64,000 nucleotides of DNA from Lucifuga dentata (Eukaryota > Chordata > Actinopteri > Ophidiiformes > Bythitidae), in the NCBI GenBank assembly GCA_014773175.1, contig VXCM01000293.1, forward strand, positions 216,518 to 280,517, given 5' to 3'. Below are positions 14,768 through 41,163 of the stretch, in pieces. Numbering within the stretch: position 1 is the first letter of the stretch; every line of letters starts with the position of its first letter. The translations under genes were made by a program, and so were the position numbers. The notes under the pieces were generated by a model. The model was not told where the DNA came from. It searched no databases and saw only the letters and a list, made by a program, of their open reading frames with translations.

Positions 14768-15285
14768 CTGACTGCCCTATACTGCCCACATTACATTACT
14801 GCCAGCCAGTTAAAAAAAATATAAAGCCATATTTCAGTTTTTGTGTTATTTTGTCAAATCCCCTACATCCACCTTAAAATTCAGTGTTTCATCTGCTAAC
14901 ACGCATGTAGAAAGCAGTTGTTTTAAGTTCTCTGGTTAAAGCCATTTTCTGTTGGGACTATATTCCCTGGCACAGACATACACTTCCTTCCATCTAGCCT
15001 CCATGTTGGATGGGTTAAAATAAGTAACTTCGATAAAAAATAAAACTAGCACGCTGTTTACTGTGATGGGTTACTTATCTGAAGCACATTTCAAGTTTCT
15101 ACAAGTTGATTTTAATAGCGTACCAGAATGAACTGAAAACAATGGCAGTGTGGAGGGCAGGAAAAACAATTTGAAAATAGTAGTTTTTTTTTTTTTTTTT
15201 TTTTGGGTTGGCAGTAATGAAATGAACAGTATGTAGTAATTTTTATTGGGCTCAAACATGCATAAGCACCGGTATGGCCCTTTAA
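14768..15285. mobile_element. TTAA MITE, copy D (left end decayed)
   Basis: The right end, ATTGGGCTCAAACATGC then GGTATGGCCCTTTAA, is clear. The interior matches the family (GGGACTATATTCCC, TTTCAAGTTTCTACAAGTTG). The left TIR is barely recognisable. Confidence 0.6.
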
Positions 15286-18200
15286 CATGACTTTGGATTC
15301 AGATGTGCGACATACATACACAATTACCAGTTGAATTACAACAGCTTTATTAGTGTACACTGTAAGAAATCATCTGTATATGTAGAATAACAGGAAAGCA
15401 TATGAACATCATGGATGTTTGAAGAAGAAAGAAAAATCCTAACAGCTTGGTTCTTTTATGGAATATGATCTGTTGACAGAAAAAAAAAAGAACAGTGTAC
15501 GGTAAAATAAAAGCACAACTACACAAGAACATCACTAATGATATGTCAAAACTTCAAACTCCTCCAAAAAAGCCACTTTCTTAGGAACTGTTTAGAAGTG
15601 GCTTAATGGGAAATACAATAAAAAAAAAATAAAATCTTAAATATGAACCTGAGACCCTCATAATATGCAGCTGTTTTCTCTACAAAACATTTGGTCTCAT
15701 TTTCCAGTAAACATAAAACATTATGAATATTTGTAAAGGGGGAAGTATTTCTGCTTACAATAATCGGTGCAGTCAAGTTGATGGCACTGCATAGAACACG
15801 AGTTATTTATGATTCATAAAAACACTTCCCTTTTTGCTTGTATTAAGACCCTCGCATGAAAAAGTCCTGTCCAGTTATTTCCCCCCAAAATGAAAAAAAG
15901 TAAAATTCAACTTAAAAGCATTAAAAATAATACTAATAATGATGATCAGATGAAGAAGAGGATATTAGATGACACCCTGGGATGAATTTTTAGATAAAGA
16001 TGGAATGATGTAATGAAAGAGAGAAAAGCACTGAATGAGTTTCATATTAATAACCACCTGCTGCTCATTATTTAACAAAGTGAAAGTTTTATTTTTTAAA
16101 TAACGGTCCATTTGCTGCTAGAGTAGCTGGTTATGTCCATTAAAAATTAAGTTGGGGTTCATTTCATCAGTGTCTTGCAGAAAATAGTTAATATAAATAA
16201 TTTAGCCTTTCAGGAATACAGAAAATATTTTAAGCTACTCAGAGCTCCATTTTATGAAGTATAATTTGTGAATTTCTGGTTTAAACCAATATAGAAAGTA
16301 TTGTCCTGTGAAGCAACATTTTATTTTGACATAAATATCCAATATTTAAATATCAAACTATATGACTGTTGTCTTTTCGGAACACTTTAATGAGAAACCT
16401 TCATATTTATGTTTAATTGTGGGGGTTTTCCCTCAGCTACCTGTATATCCAATTATATATATATATTTTCCACATGTTCCAATAGTGAACAATCAAAATG
16501 TGTAATGTGTTTACGTGCATATAAGCATCTGTCGACTCAATTTTGCACCGTGTTTTGCAAAAGAAAAATAAGATCCCATTCAAACTTTATGGGATCTTAT
16601 TTTGCAGGGATACAGAGAAGAGAAGCAATACACATAATCCTAAAAAAAACACCTTGATTGGGATGTACATTAATATCCTTGTATGTATGTGTGTGTGTAG
16701 ACACTGTCACTAGAATAAAATCATAAAGTCATAAACATCAAACAGCTATAGAAGTGAAAATAACAGCAGCTTGACATACTGGAATGTCCTACGTTGCAAA
16801 AAAAAAAAAAAAAAGNAAAAAAAAAAAAAAAAAGGACAGAATGAAGCAGAATTACAGTACAAGTTCAGAGATTTTACATTTTTTTCAGACTGCTATAATA
16901 ATAATAATAATAATTTAAAAAATACCCGAGCTGCTGGATGAAATCCAGATGTATTCAGAAACACTTGAGTGAATCAAACAGGATCATTTTAAAGGATGGT
17001 CATGCTTTATTTAAAAGACCACACTAGTGGTTTTGCATGCTTGAGCCCAATTAATACAACCTACATACACAACACAGTAATGACAACCGTTTCTCAAAAC
17101 TTTTCTAATTGTTTCTCCTACCTTCCAGGCAGCCACTGGTTTCAGTTCATTCCAGTGCACTATAAATGTCACTTTGCAGAGACTTGAAACCTACCTGAGA
17201 TACATAATCCATCACAGTGAAGCACATGTTGCTTTATTTTTTGTCAGTTACTTAATTTTAGCGTTTTAATAGTTACAAGCAAAGGCTGATCTGAGAATTC
17301 TTCCCAGTGGTGCATTCATGCGCTATGGTGAAGAACCAACAAAAGAGATTTAACCAACCACATTGTAATCACAAGCTATGATGTTGGGAACCTGAACACA
17401 GAAAACAAATGAAGACAACAGAAATCATTTTGGTTAACTTCCAAGTACTAAGAATTTGAACTAAGACCTATTCAAATCTTACTCCTGATTTTTTTTCAGT
17501 GTGTGACTGCAATGATGTTCAGCAGCTGAATGTTAAAACTCCATTGTCAGTTCTTCAACACAGCATCTGAATGCACCATCAGTAAGGAAGAAATTTCAGA
17601 TCACTTTGCACTTTTACCTGCACTAAAATGTTCAAATTAAGTAACTCTGACAAAAAGTAAAAATGAGGTGTGGTTCTGTGATGGATTACGTATCTCAAGC
17701 ACGTTTCAAGTCTCTACAAGGTGATATTTATAGTGTAATAGCTGCCTGGAAGGTAGAAAAAACAACTATAAAATTTACTACTTCAGCAGTATGCTTTGAA
17801 AAGTTTTTTTGGTGTTAATGTTATGTGTGCAGGTTGTATTTATGAACTCAAACCTGCCAAATCATCGGTACGATCCTTCAAAATGAAACTAACAAGAACC
17901 GGGAAAATTTCAGTATTAGGACAAACCAACAAATTTCAATAAGCAGGAAGTGGAGCTGTTAGGTTTTTATCAGTAATGAGCTTCTTGATAACTGGGACGT
18001 TTCTATATACACATACAAACAAGCACGGATTCAGTCTTTGAGACAGTAAACTGGGTCACATTCTTAAGATACATAACCAGAATAACCAGTAAGGCAAAAT
18101 ATTATTTTTCATCCCACAACCACTGAGCTGATTGATTTCAAAATTTACCAGCCACTTTCACGATTTTAGCAGCCAAATCTATTTTTCAGAAAAGAAAAAG

Positions 18201-20264
18201 AATGTCGGTGCGACGCCAGATTTCCCTCCTTAATTTCCTTCAGGCTCCCTCCAATATTAAGAAAAAAAATCAAATAAAAAGGTGAATATGACAGCAAACT
18301 GAGGCTTGGCCTCGCTGTCTTTAAGGACACGATCTGAAGTTCAGAACTGTTCTCAGTGAAAACGTTACATCTTATGCTACATACGTCACAAGTCATCAAG
18401 CTGTGACCATTTCAAAGAGGGCATACCCTAAAAGAAAAAAAAAGACCTTCTAATAAAAAAGAAGGAAAGCTTTGACAATTTTAAATATATTTATATGTAA
18501 AAAAAAAAAAAAAAAAAAATACACGAAAATATAAAAAAGTAGCTAAAGAGCAAGTAAAGAAAATAAGAATTGTGTAATAAAACTAACTGGTCAAATAGTT
18601 AAAGCTTAAATACTTTGAGTTGAGAAAATTTTGACTCTAAAAATACCAATTTAGGGAATTTAGCTGGATTTTATTTATTTATTTTAAATCACAGCTAAAA
18701 ATCTCACTGGAATTAAATGATTGCTCCAGCCGAGCCAATTCAGAGAGGAATAAGAGAAAATCTTTTGGAGTGACTATTCTAAAAATATATATGATTTCTT
18801 TTCCTTTTAGTTTGACTTTAATTGGGCTTTTTAACATTCCTATCTGTACATTACAAAGCGTATCCTGCTGTATTTCTAATCAAAGGCAACTTTCTTGTAG
18901 CGATATCAGGGGTGCATAATGTGCAAGTAGACTGTAGCCATTTAAAAGATCCTTCAACTGCCTCCGATTCTATGCTGCAGGATTTTTCCTATCAATACAA
19001 CACCGATAACAGAGAATCTGTGTATCAGTACAAACATATTCAAGGAGAAACTGAATGGATTTTGGTCTTTTTATGTGTTGGAGAGCAGGGGGCGATGCTG
19101 AGGCTGTCCTTCAACCAGCTTGTGGGTCAGATTCCTGCAGGTCTTCAAGTTTCGTGAATACACGTGATCATTCATTTGTTAAAAAAAAAAAAAAAAAAAA
19201 AGGTTGCAAATGTGAAAGAACAATCATGAGAGAGGCAGAGACTGCATTTTTTTCCCCCAGAAAACCAGGAAGGACAAACTGTTAACTCTTTGTTCCTCCC
19301 TCAGATTTAAGTAGAGAGGCGACACTTTGACTAAGACACACATTCCTTGTCTCCTGTCCACTTTTGCTCTTTGTCCCCCTGCAGACACACGGATGTAGAA
19401 GACCAATCGAAATCTAGCACATGGAGGGCATTATTTTTTTTTAAGTCTAAGCAAAGATGTTAATAGCAAATTACAAGATGTATGAACTGCAAAAATGTGC
19501 TTGTGTGTGGAAATGTACAATTAAATATAGAGTAGCTGAATGTTAACGCTCGTGTTTTCCTCACGGTGATCGCGTCTCTGAAGAGCCTATAACCCGTCGA
19601 GACAACAAGGACTGATAAGCAGAAAAGCAGAAATGTTTGATTTTTTTTTTAAAAAAGGATGGCAGTTTGGTCACCAAAACCAAGAAAAAAAAAAAATCCA
19701 AAAAACTGTCGTGGCATGAAGTCGACTTTGGTTCAAACACGAGCCTGGAATGGCGGCATGACAGTTCCACCTTCACTAGGAAATTGGTCAAAGTTTCCAA
19801 GTGAAAATTTTGACGCTGGATGGAGTTTGTACTGTGCAGGTAGTGAAGAGTCGAGGTGGAGACGCTGTCCTAAAATCTAAAAGGTCACATGTTTAGTCAC
19901 CGAAACGGCCGATGGCGCGCTGCCTCATCAGCCAGAAATGGTTTGACTGAGCAGTGTCTGAATCCCTCGAAGCGTCAGTAAATAAAACGTTTATGCAGTC
20001 TGCTGCGTTATGACATCACTCTTTTTGCTGCGTTACCTTCATCTCGATATTGCAAAGTGAGTTCAAATATTAGGTGGATCCAACACGGCCAACGGTGATT
20101 GGGCGAACTGCGACATGGCTGTAACAATATTCATCAGTGACATCACTCAGTCACATGGCGTGTCCTTTCTGCTGTTTTGGATACTGTAGTTTTAAAAATG
20201 CACGGTGTTCTCCTTTAGCACACACTGGTCAAGTGTTTGTGGGTCCACGGCGGCAGGAGCCAGT
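15285..20264 (-). other. probable smad2 3'UTR and downstream flank
   Basis: About 5 kb of AT-rich sequence below the smad2 stop with no convincing gene. SMAD2 mRNAs in other vertebrates have very long 3'UTRs, so much of this may be transcribed. A plausible distal poly(A) signal is AATAAA (TTTATT at 15347-15352 on the plus strand). Other TTTATT sites occur near 17003 and 18670. The stretch includes a degenerate MITE (17011-17881), a TA-rich run near 16455, an N scar in poly-A at 16816, and a perfect 14-bp hairpin at 16565-16603. Where the transcript really ends is unknown. Confidence 0.35.
17011..17881. mobile_element. TTAA MITE, copy E (divergent)
   Basis: Begins TTAAAAGACCACACTAGTGG and ends in the inverted TCATCGGTACGATCCTTCA. 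The middle (17290-17600) differs from other copies and may be an older insertion or a sister subfamily. Confidence 0.55.
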
Positions 20265-35233
<14,969 letters not shown>

Positions 35234-37811
35234 NCCGGGGGAGTGAAGGGAAGGATGGAGGACATGGCGGCCTGTGTGACTGTGTGTATGTGGACGTAAA
35301 TATGTTTTGACTCCCCTCTCAATGTGACTTAAAAGAAAAAAGGGAGAAGGGGAAGTGGGCGGTATCAGGTTCGAGAAAGTGGGTTGTATGTCCTCTGAAG
35401 GTTTTTAAAGAATTATGAAGAAAGAACACATGTATGTTTTGGTGATGGCTGCCTCCTCAAGATTAAGGCATAGATCTTTGGGGGTGAAGTGGAAACATCT
35501 GATGAAGAGAACAAAAACAGGGTGGAGAAAACCTAAGAGACACAGAAGAAAAAAAAAAATACAGATAAACATCAAAAGACAAAGTTTCAATCAAACTTAT
35601 GTAATGATTAATATAATTTATAATTTGGACTGATACTTAAAATGTCAATTTTTACAAAAAAGATGAAAAGAATGACATCACTATCTAGAATAAGCCAATG
35701 CCAATCATATAAAGCAATAGAATTACATAAACTCATGTTCAGTATCTCATACTGAAGCCAAGCATCATCCAATCTGTGTTAAACCTGGTTGAGATCAGGA
35801 TCCTAGAGCCAGATACCTGCTTAAAGTCTATTTTTTGACATTTTTCTTTAATCGAAATTCGGCCTTGATGCTATGTAAGCTGAAAAGTTAGTTTTCTGCA
35901 CAGGTACGAGCTCAAGCCTACAGTACTTTACTTTAAACTCTTTTGTGGATTCGTCTTAGCTTTTCTACGCTACAGTTATATCAAATAACTGACGGGTCCA
36001 GCAGATTATCTATCGACGAGGCTTTAATAAATATAATTACAACTACTCTGTGGAGTCTGGCTGTTACTGAGAGTGGAGAGTGAACTCCACCAGCAGGAAG
36101 GAAGGGGATAAATCCACTCAGTGTGTTTTACTCTGAAAATCCAAGCTCCTTCTAAGAATTAATTTCACAGGCTTAACTCTCAGACAGCTTAGCATTATAG
36201 TATCATTGGCTTCCAAAAAGAGCCAGACCATTTCTGCAAAGTACTAAGTGCAGCTTGATGTAGCCAAAACATTCCAGAATGCTACCCATTAGGGATTTCA
36301 TGCAGCATATATATAACTTAAAATATCTTCTTTAGCAGCAGTCAGGGATAACAGCATCAGAGAAGGGATGGAATTTTCTGTTTTTCATGACTACTGATTT
36401 CGAATTTGTTATCATTGACTTATTTGCTGCTAAACTAGCATTTATTACACACACACACACACACACGCGCGCACACACACGTAAAAGCAACTGCACCAAC
36501 CAACTCTTACATGGCTACTTTTTGATGTCTTGATTCAATCTACAAGAAGTTTGGTGCTTAAACTAAATTGATAAGTGAATCAACAGAAAATTCAATCAAA
36601 AACTGTTTTAACAGGCAATTAATCACTTTAGTCAAGGATTCAGTAAAGGATTTGCTACTTTTTAGTTTCATATCATTGTAAATTGAATAAATGCTGTTTG
36701 CACAAAACTAATCGGAGACGTTGCTTTGACTCAGGTAACTATTAATGGGCATTTGTCACCATTTTTGATTAACTGTGAAATTAATTGAGGGGTTAATCTG
36801 ATCAAGCAGCCCTATTATGAATACTGCAATAAACAAAGCTGAATAAATAAAGATGTATCACAAAGCATTGATGTTTTGTATGAGGTTCTGGCTAAAATTA
36901 TGTGGTCCACGACGGATTCAACCACCCTCCACGCGTACCAGTGGAAAACTCTACTTTACCCCCCTAGACAGGATTAAACTTTATGATTGTCATATAGCGG
37001 AGGCAGTGATGTGGTTGTGGATCCCTAGAGACTTTTAACAATGTAAGTTACGAACTTCTAAACAACAAAAATGTCTGCAGACGGGGGTCCTAAGGGCAAA
37101 ATTATATTACTCGTGGATTTTTTTTTTTTCCCATGAAGCTGAATGTAAATTCTTAATGTAATGAACAAAAACCTGAAAAAAGTGCTGTTATTGTCACAAA
37201 GGATGTGTCTACACAGACTCTACACGCCGAACATGTTTAGCTTTATCTTTATGGGCAAATAACCATCGTCATTTTGTCTTAAAAGTCTGATCTCTTCATG
37301 CTCAACTGTCTGTTTTTGTTTCTTTTCTGCAGACGAAACCGTTCTCACACAGACACACACAACACGGTTTAAATAAAAGGCTACTAAAGCTACCAACCGA
37401 CAGCAGATGTAGACTTTGACAAGCCCATAAATTCAAGTAGATTTCAGTTAACGATTTTTAGACCGAAGTGAAAACGCTGCGGTTTCTTTTGTTTGGAAAT
37501 GACTGATAGTTCGGCCCCTTCTTCCTCCAAAAAGCAGAGAAAGAAAAAAAATCCGCTAGCAAGCTTGCTACTTTGTGCCACAGACAAACAAACAGGTTTG
37601 TGGCATGTTTTATTGCTGACAAATCAAACCAGTTTTCTTGTTTTAAACACGCTTACCCAAAGCAGAGATAAAGGGAGGTCAAATACTCAGTCAAGCAGAC
37701 TTCAGAAAAGCCTTAAGCTTCATTTTTAATCCATCTACAAAGACTTTAAACTGTTACTTTCCGCCTCCGTGCCGCCGGGATAATGGCCCCCTCATTCAAA
37801 GCTCAACCTAC

Positions 37812-37934
37812 CTTATTTCACTTCACGAAAAACACAGGCGATGACGCTCCGCCTAAGCTCCGCCTTCCCTTTGCTCCTATTGGCTGTTTCCGGGGCTCAG
37901 CCGATAACCTGCTGGCAGGCTTGTATTCTATTGG
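37812..37934 (-). promoter_or_regulatory. smad2: predicted smad2 promoter and non-coding exon 1
   Basis: Read on the minus strand, this GC-richer island contains two CCAAT boxes (ATTGG on the plus strand at 37879-37883 and 37930-37934), a GGCGGAGC-rich stretch, and then AAATAAG followed by a GTAGGT splice donor at 37811-37810. That fits a short 5'UTR exon spliced to the smad2 start exon 2.6 kb away. The exact transcription start is not visible. The CCAAT boxes could also serve a transcript in the other direction. Confidence 0.5.
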
Positions 37935-38447
37935 CTGTAGAAAGTGAGTATCAAATAGCTTTGAGTACAAAGGTATGTGGGTTTATCAGTGGGTATCTTG
38001 ATTGTCCTTTTAGAATTGTATAAGAGCCAAAAGCTCGTCAGTGAACAATACAATACAATACAATGAAACACAATACAATACAAAACATGTTAATGTTCCA
38101 GATTGTAAAACGATTAATATTGTTACCTAAGGCTATTATGAACTTAAGAATTGATACTGACATAAAAGTATGCCATATTGTAAAGGTCACCATAAACACT
38201 ATAAAATAACACAGCCACAGGCCTCTTGTCCTATAATATTACAGTTTTTTAATCATAGTAGATAAATAAAATGGCAGAGACTATGATAAACTGGCTGTAA
38301 TTTGTAGTATTTAGTAGTATGTTAGCCAATGAGTTAATGAACATACCCATCCACGTTGAATCATTCACAAAATAAAGAGTTTTTTGCCTTGACTTGAAAA
38401 TTTCGGCGCAAACACTCTTAAATCATAGGCATGTGGAATTTGATGAT

Positions 38448-38485
38448 TTAAAGGAGCATACCGGTGATTTAGAATGATCCTTTAA
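38448..38485. repeat. minimal TTAA MITE remnant
   Basis: TTAA, AGGAGCATACCGGTGATTTA, GAATGATCCTTTAA: the two ends of the MITE almost abutting, as if the interior had been deleted. Only 38 bp. Confidence 0.5.
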
Positions 38486-39371
38486 AACAGCTTTTATCAG
38501 TATTTTATCAGAAAAGCATAAGCCTATCCCTTATCGCCAAAATACCTTTAAATAGTATTTTCCATGATATTCCCAAAGACTGATTTGACACTAAACATTT
38601 CCATCTTAACGTATGTCCACAGTATCTTTGTAAAGTTTTTTTTTTTTTTTTTNTTTTTTTTTTTTTTTTTGCCTTTTTATTCTGTTGTGTACTAAAAATG
38701 TTAACCGCTAATCACGTTAACCAGAAAGGATTTGATGCAGTTAACCTTTCGTTCGACATTTGGCAATGCCATGCAAATATGCACCTGCATGCAAATCACA
38801 TTCTCAGTAGGGACAAATGATTGTCTGACAAGTCTGCTTAAATCTGAGCTCAGTCCGTGTTAGTAGTAGCGGTCCGTGGACTAGATAAATAATCCTGTGA
38901 GGAATTCTTCATCATTTGAAGGTGTTCCAGGAGTCAGAGGGACGCGCATGCGCTGTGCTCACAGTGTACCTCACCAGGTGTGTGATGCCCGGCTGTGAGT
39001 GTTCCTGCGTTATGAATATATCTTTTTTATTTTTAAAGCTTGCTGCACTTTCACGTTAGTCGATATGGACTTAACCGATCCATTGCGGATTTATCATATC
39101 ATATCAAGGCTATGAAAAAGCTGAAACAAAAATCTGGACACCACAAGTTTGTACCTTTTCTGCTTTCTCAGTTGGTTTTATCAACCGCAAAAGTTCTCTC
39201 ACTTGTAAGTAGTCGTGGTTTTCGTTATTTATTTGTTTCCTGAATTTGCAAAGTTAAGTCAATAGCTGTAAGAATGACTGACAGTGGTTCTGCAGAGATT
39301 TTGCCAAATATTAATATACAGTGGAGTACAGATGTGCTGTAAAAATTGTTATCCCGCTGTAACAATCAACA

Positions 39372-39373
<2 letters not shown>

Positions 39374-39424
<51 letters not shown>

Positions 39425-39425
39425 A
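39374..39425. repeat. (GAAA)n microsatellite
   Basis: 13 tetranucleotide units. Confidence 0.95.
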
Positions 39426-39783
39426 CGATAAGGTTGTGTAAATTAAGAAATAGAAAGGCAAAATAACATGTCAGCAGGATGATTTCTCTTGGTGCAGGTG
39501 CGTGTTTGTTCCACCTGTAAAGGACCATACAATGATTTTGCATGTTTGAATTCAATAAATATACCCACATACATGTTACGTTGCTGCCAACCATTTTCCA
39601 AAACACAAAACCATATTTTGATGAAGATTCTCAGTCATCCAGGCGATAGATATGTTGTATGAAAACTCAGTCAGGTCAACTGATTCAAGTTTAATTCTGA
39701 AACGTTTCACCATCCACCCAAATGGCTTCGTCAGTCAGAAATGAAAGCACAGAAAGACGTTAAACCTCCAGAAACTACATTAT

Positions 39784-39864
39784 TATGGTGTCAAATCACA
39801 ACTAACCTTCAGTTCAAATTAATTAGATATTATTCAAATTTTTAATAATGCGTGATGTAAATTG
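39784..39864 (+). repeat. left arm of the GIY-YIG element inverted repeat
   Basis: About 81 bp beginning TATGGTGTCAAATCACAACT, matching the reverse complement of 40355-40437 with only a few mismatches and a 2-base indel. Confidence 0.85.
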
Positions 39865-40354
39865 TATTATTCAAATTTAAAACAATGAATGCATTTCAAA
39901 TAATAAATTTCAACTTCTAATTTTTAATGGTCCCCTGGACCATTAAACAACACCCTGAGACAAAGACTTGTGTACCCCAAAGACCAGACTCCCAAACACA
40001 AGAAGAAAGGCATAGTTTATGCCATCGAGTGTAAGGAGGAGTGTTCAGAGGTCTACATCAGGGAAACCAAACAACAAATCTGTAAGCGGATGGCCCAGCA
40101 CAGGAGAAATAACACCACAGGACCAGACTCAGCAGTTTACCTCCATCTGAATGACAGAGGACATTCCTTTGAAGATGATGATGTGCACATTTTGGACAGA
40201 GAGGATGGTGGGTTTGAGAGAGGAGTAAAGGAGGCCATTTATGTTCATGTAGAGAGACCTTCCCTCAACAGAAATGGAGTCTCAGATACAATCTACCCAC
40301 CACTTATAATGCCTTGCTGTCTTCCCTTCCAAAGAAACTTGGGGAGAGATAATG

Positions 40355-40437
40355 CAATTTACATCACACATTATTCAAAAAATTTGAATAACATCTAATT
40401 AATTTGAATTGAAGGTTAGTTGTGATTTGACACCATA
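40355..40437 (-). repeat. right arm of the GIY-YIG element inverted repeat
   Basis: It ends AGTTGTGATTTGACACCATA, the inverse of the left arm. It overlaps the last 15 codons of the GIY-YIG frame and contributes its stop. Confidence 0.85.
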
Positions 40438-41163
40438 GCCAAGTCATTTTAATTTCTTGGTAAAAGCAGTCTTCTCCTGGGACTGTATTCTGTGGTGGAG
40501 ACATATTTTGACTCCTTTTGATCCATGTAGCTCTGCATTGGATTTGTTAAATTAAGTAATTTCATCAAAACATTTTAATAGATGTTTTGTTGGCCGTGAT
40601 GGATTACTATCTCAAGCCTGTTTTAAGTCTCTACAAGTTTTTTTTGTTTTGTTTTGTTTTTTGTTTTTTTTTTATAGCTTACTGGAATGAACTGAAACCA
40701 ATGGCAAATAGGAATGTAGGAAAATCAGTTTGACTATTTACCACACCAGCAGTATGTTTTGGAAAATGGTAATGTAATAAGTATGGGGGATACATTTATT
40801 GGGCTCAAACATGCAAAATCACCAGTACGGTCCTTTAAAAGGCAAGTGCAAAAAACAGGGAGTTTATCCCTTATTTCATCTCTATGTTCCATACTGTCCA
40901 CAGGGGCAGCGTACCTGGTTAGTAGGTAGGTGCAGGATGATGCTTTGAGTCTGCAGACAAGATCAGATAATAAGCCTCCAAGGACCATCACCAAGGAGAC
41001 AGAATCAGCAGAGGCATGATTGTGTGAGCTGTAAAAGTTGCTCAGGTACACCCATGTGACTTCAACACTCTGAGCAAAGGATCATTTACATTCTCTCTTC
41101 TATAATTATCTGAATTGTCTCTCTGTGTGTGCAGGTGTGTGTCTGATTCATACACATCAGGCA

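Larger units (their letters stand above)
37935..39516. other. intergenic between smad2 promoter and MITE J
   Basis: Contains an AATAC-type pentanucleotide run (38048-38090), a T-run with N (38640-38670), the mini-MITE at 38448 and a GAAA array (39374-39425). No gene seen. Confidence 0.5.
39784..40437 (+). mobile_element. GIY-YIG retroelement fragment (Penelope-like) with inverted repeats
   Basis: A reading frame from about 39931 to 40398 encodes a GIY-YIG endonuclease domain: LVYPKDQTPKHKKKGIVYAI, then VYIRETKQQICKRMAQHRR, SAVYLHLNDRGHSFEDDDVH and ERGVKEAIYVHVERPSLNRN. This is the C-terminal part of a fish Penelope-like element. The YIG motif reads YIR, so it is probably inactive. Arms of about 80 bp, inverted relative to each other, bound it (39784-39864 and 40355-40437). 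No reverse transcriptase core is present. The preceding segment (39620-39783), with AACGTTTCACC and a GTCAGTCAGAA stretch, belongs to the same insertion by comparison with the host MITE. Confidence 0.7.
39517..40838. mobile_element. TTAA MITE, copy J, split by the GIY-YIG element
   Basis: The left part 39517-39620 begins AAAGGACCATACAATGATTT. The right part 40440-40838 resumes at TTGGTAAAAGCAGTCTTCTC and ends AGTACGGTCCTTTAA. The retroelement sits between, so the MITE is the older insertion. Confidence 0.7.

Noticed and set aside
18822..19157. 111-codon plus-strand frame
   Set aside because: No family resemblance, and it lies in the presumed smad2 3'UTR on the opposite strand.
41125..41163. 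Upstream extension of the b3gnt2-like protein
   Set aside because: It has no ATG and crosses a splice acceptor at 41134; the ATG at 41164 gives a normal type II membrane protein start.
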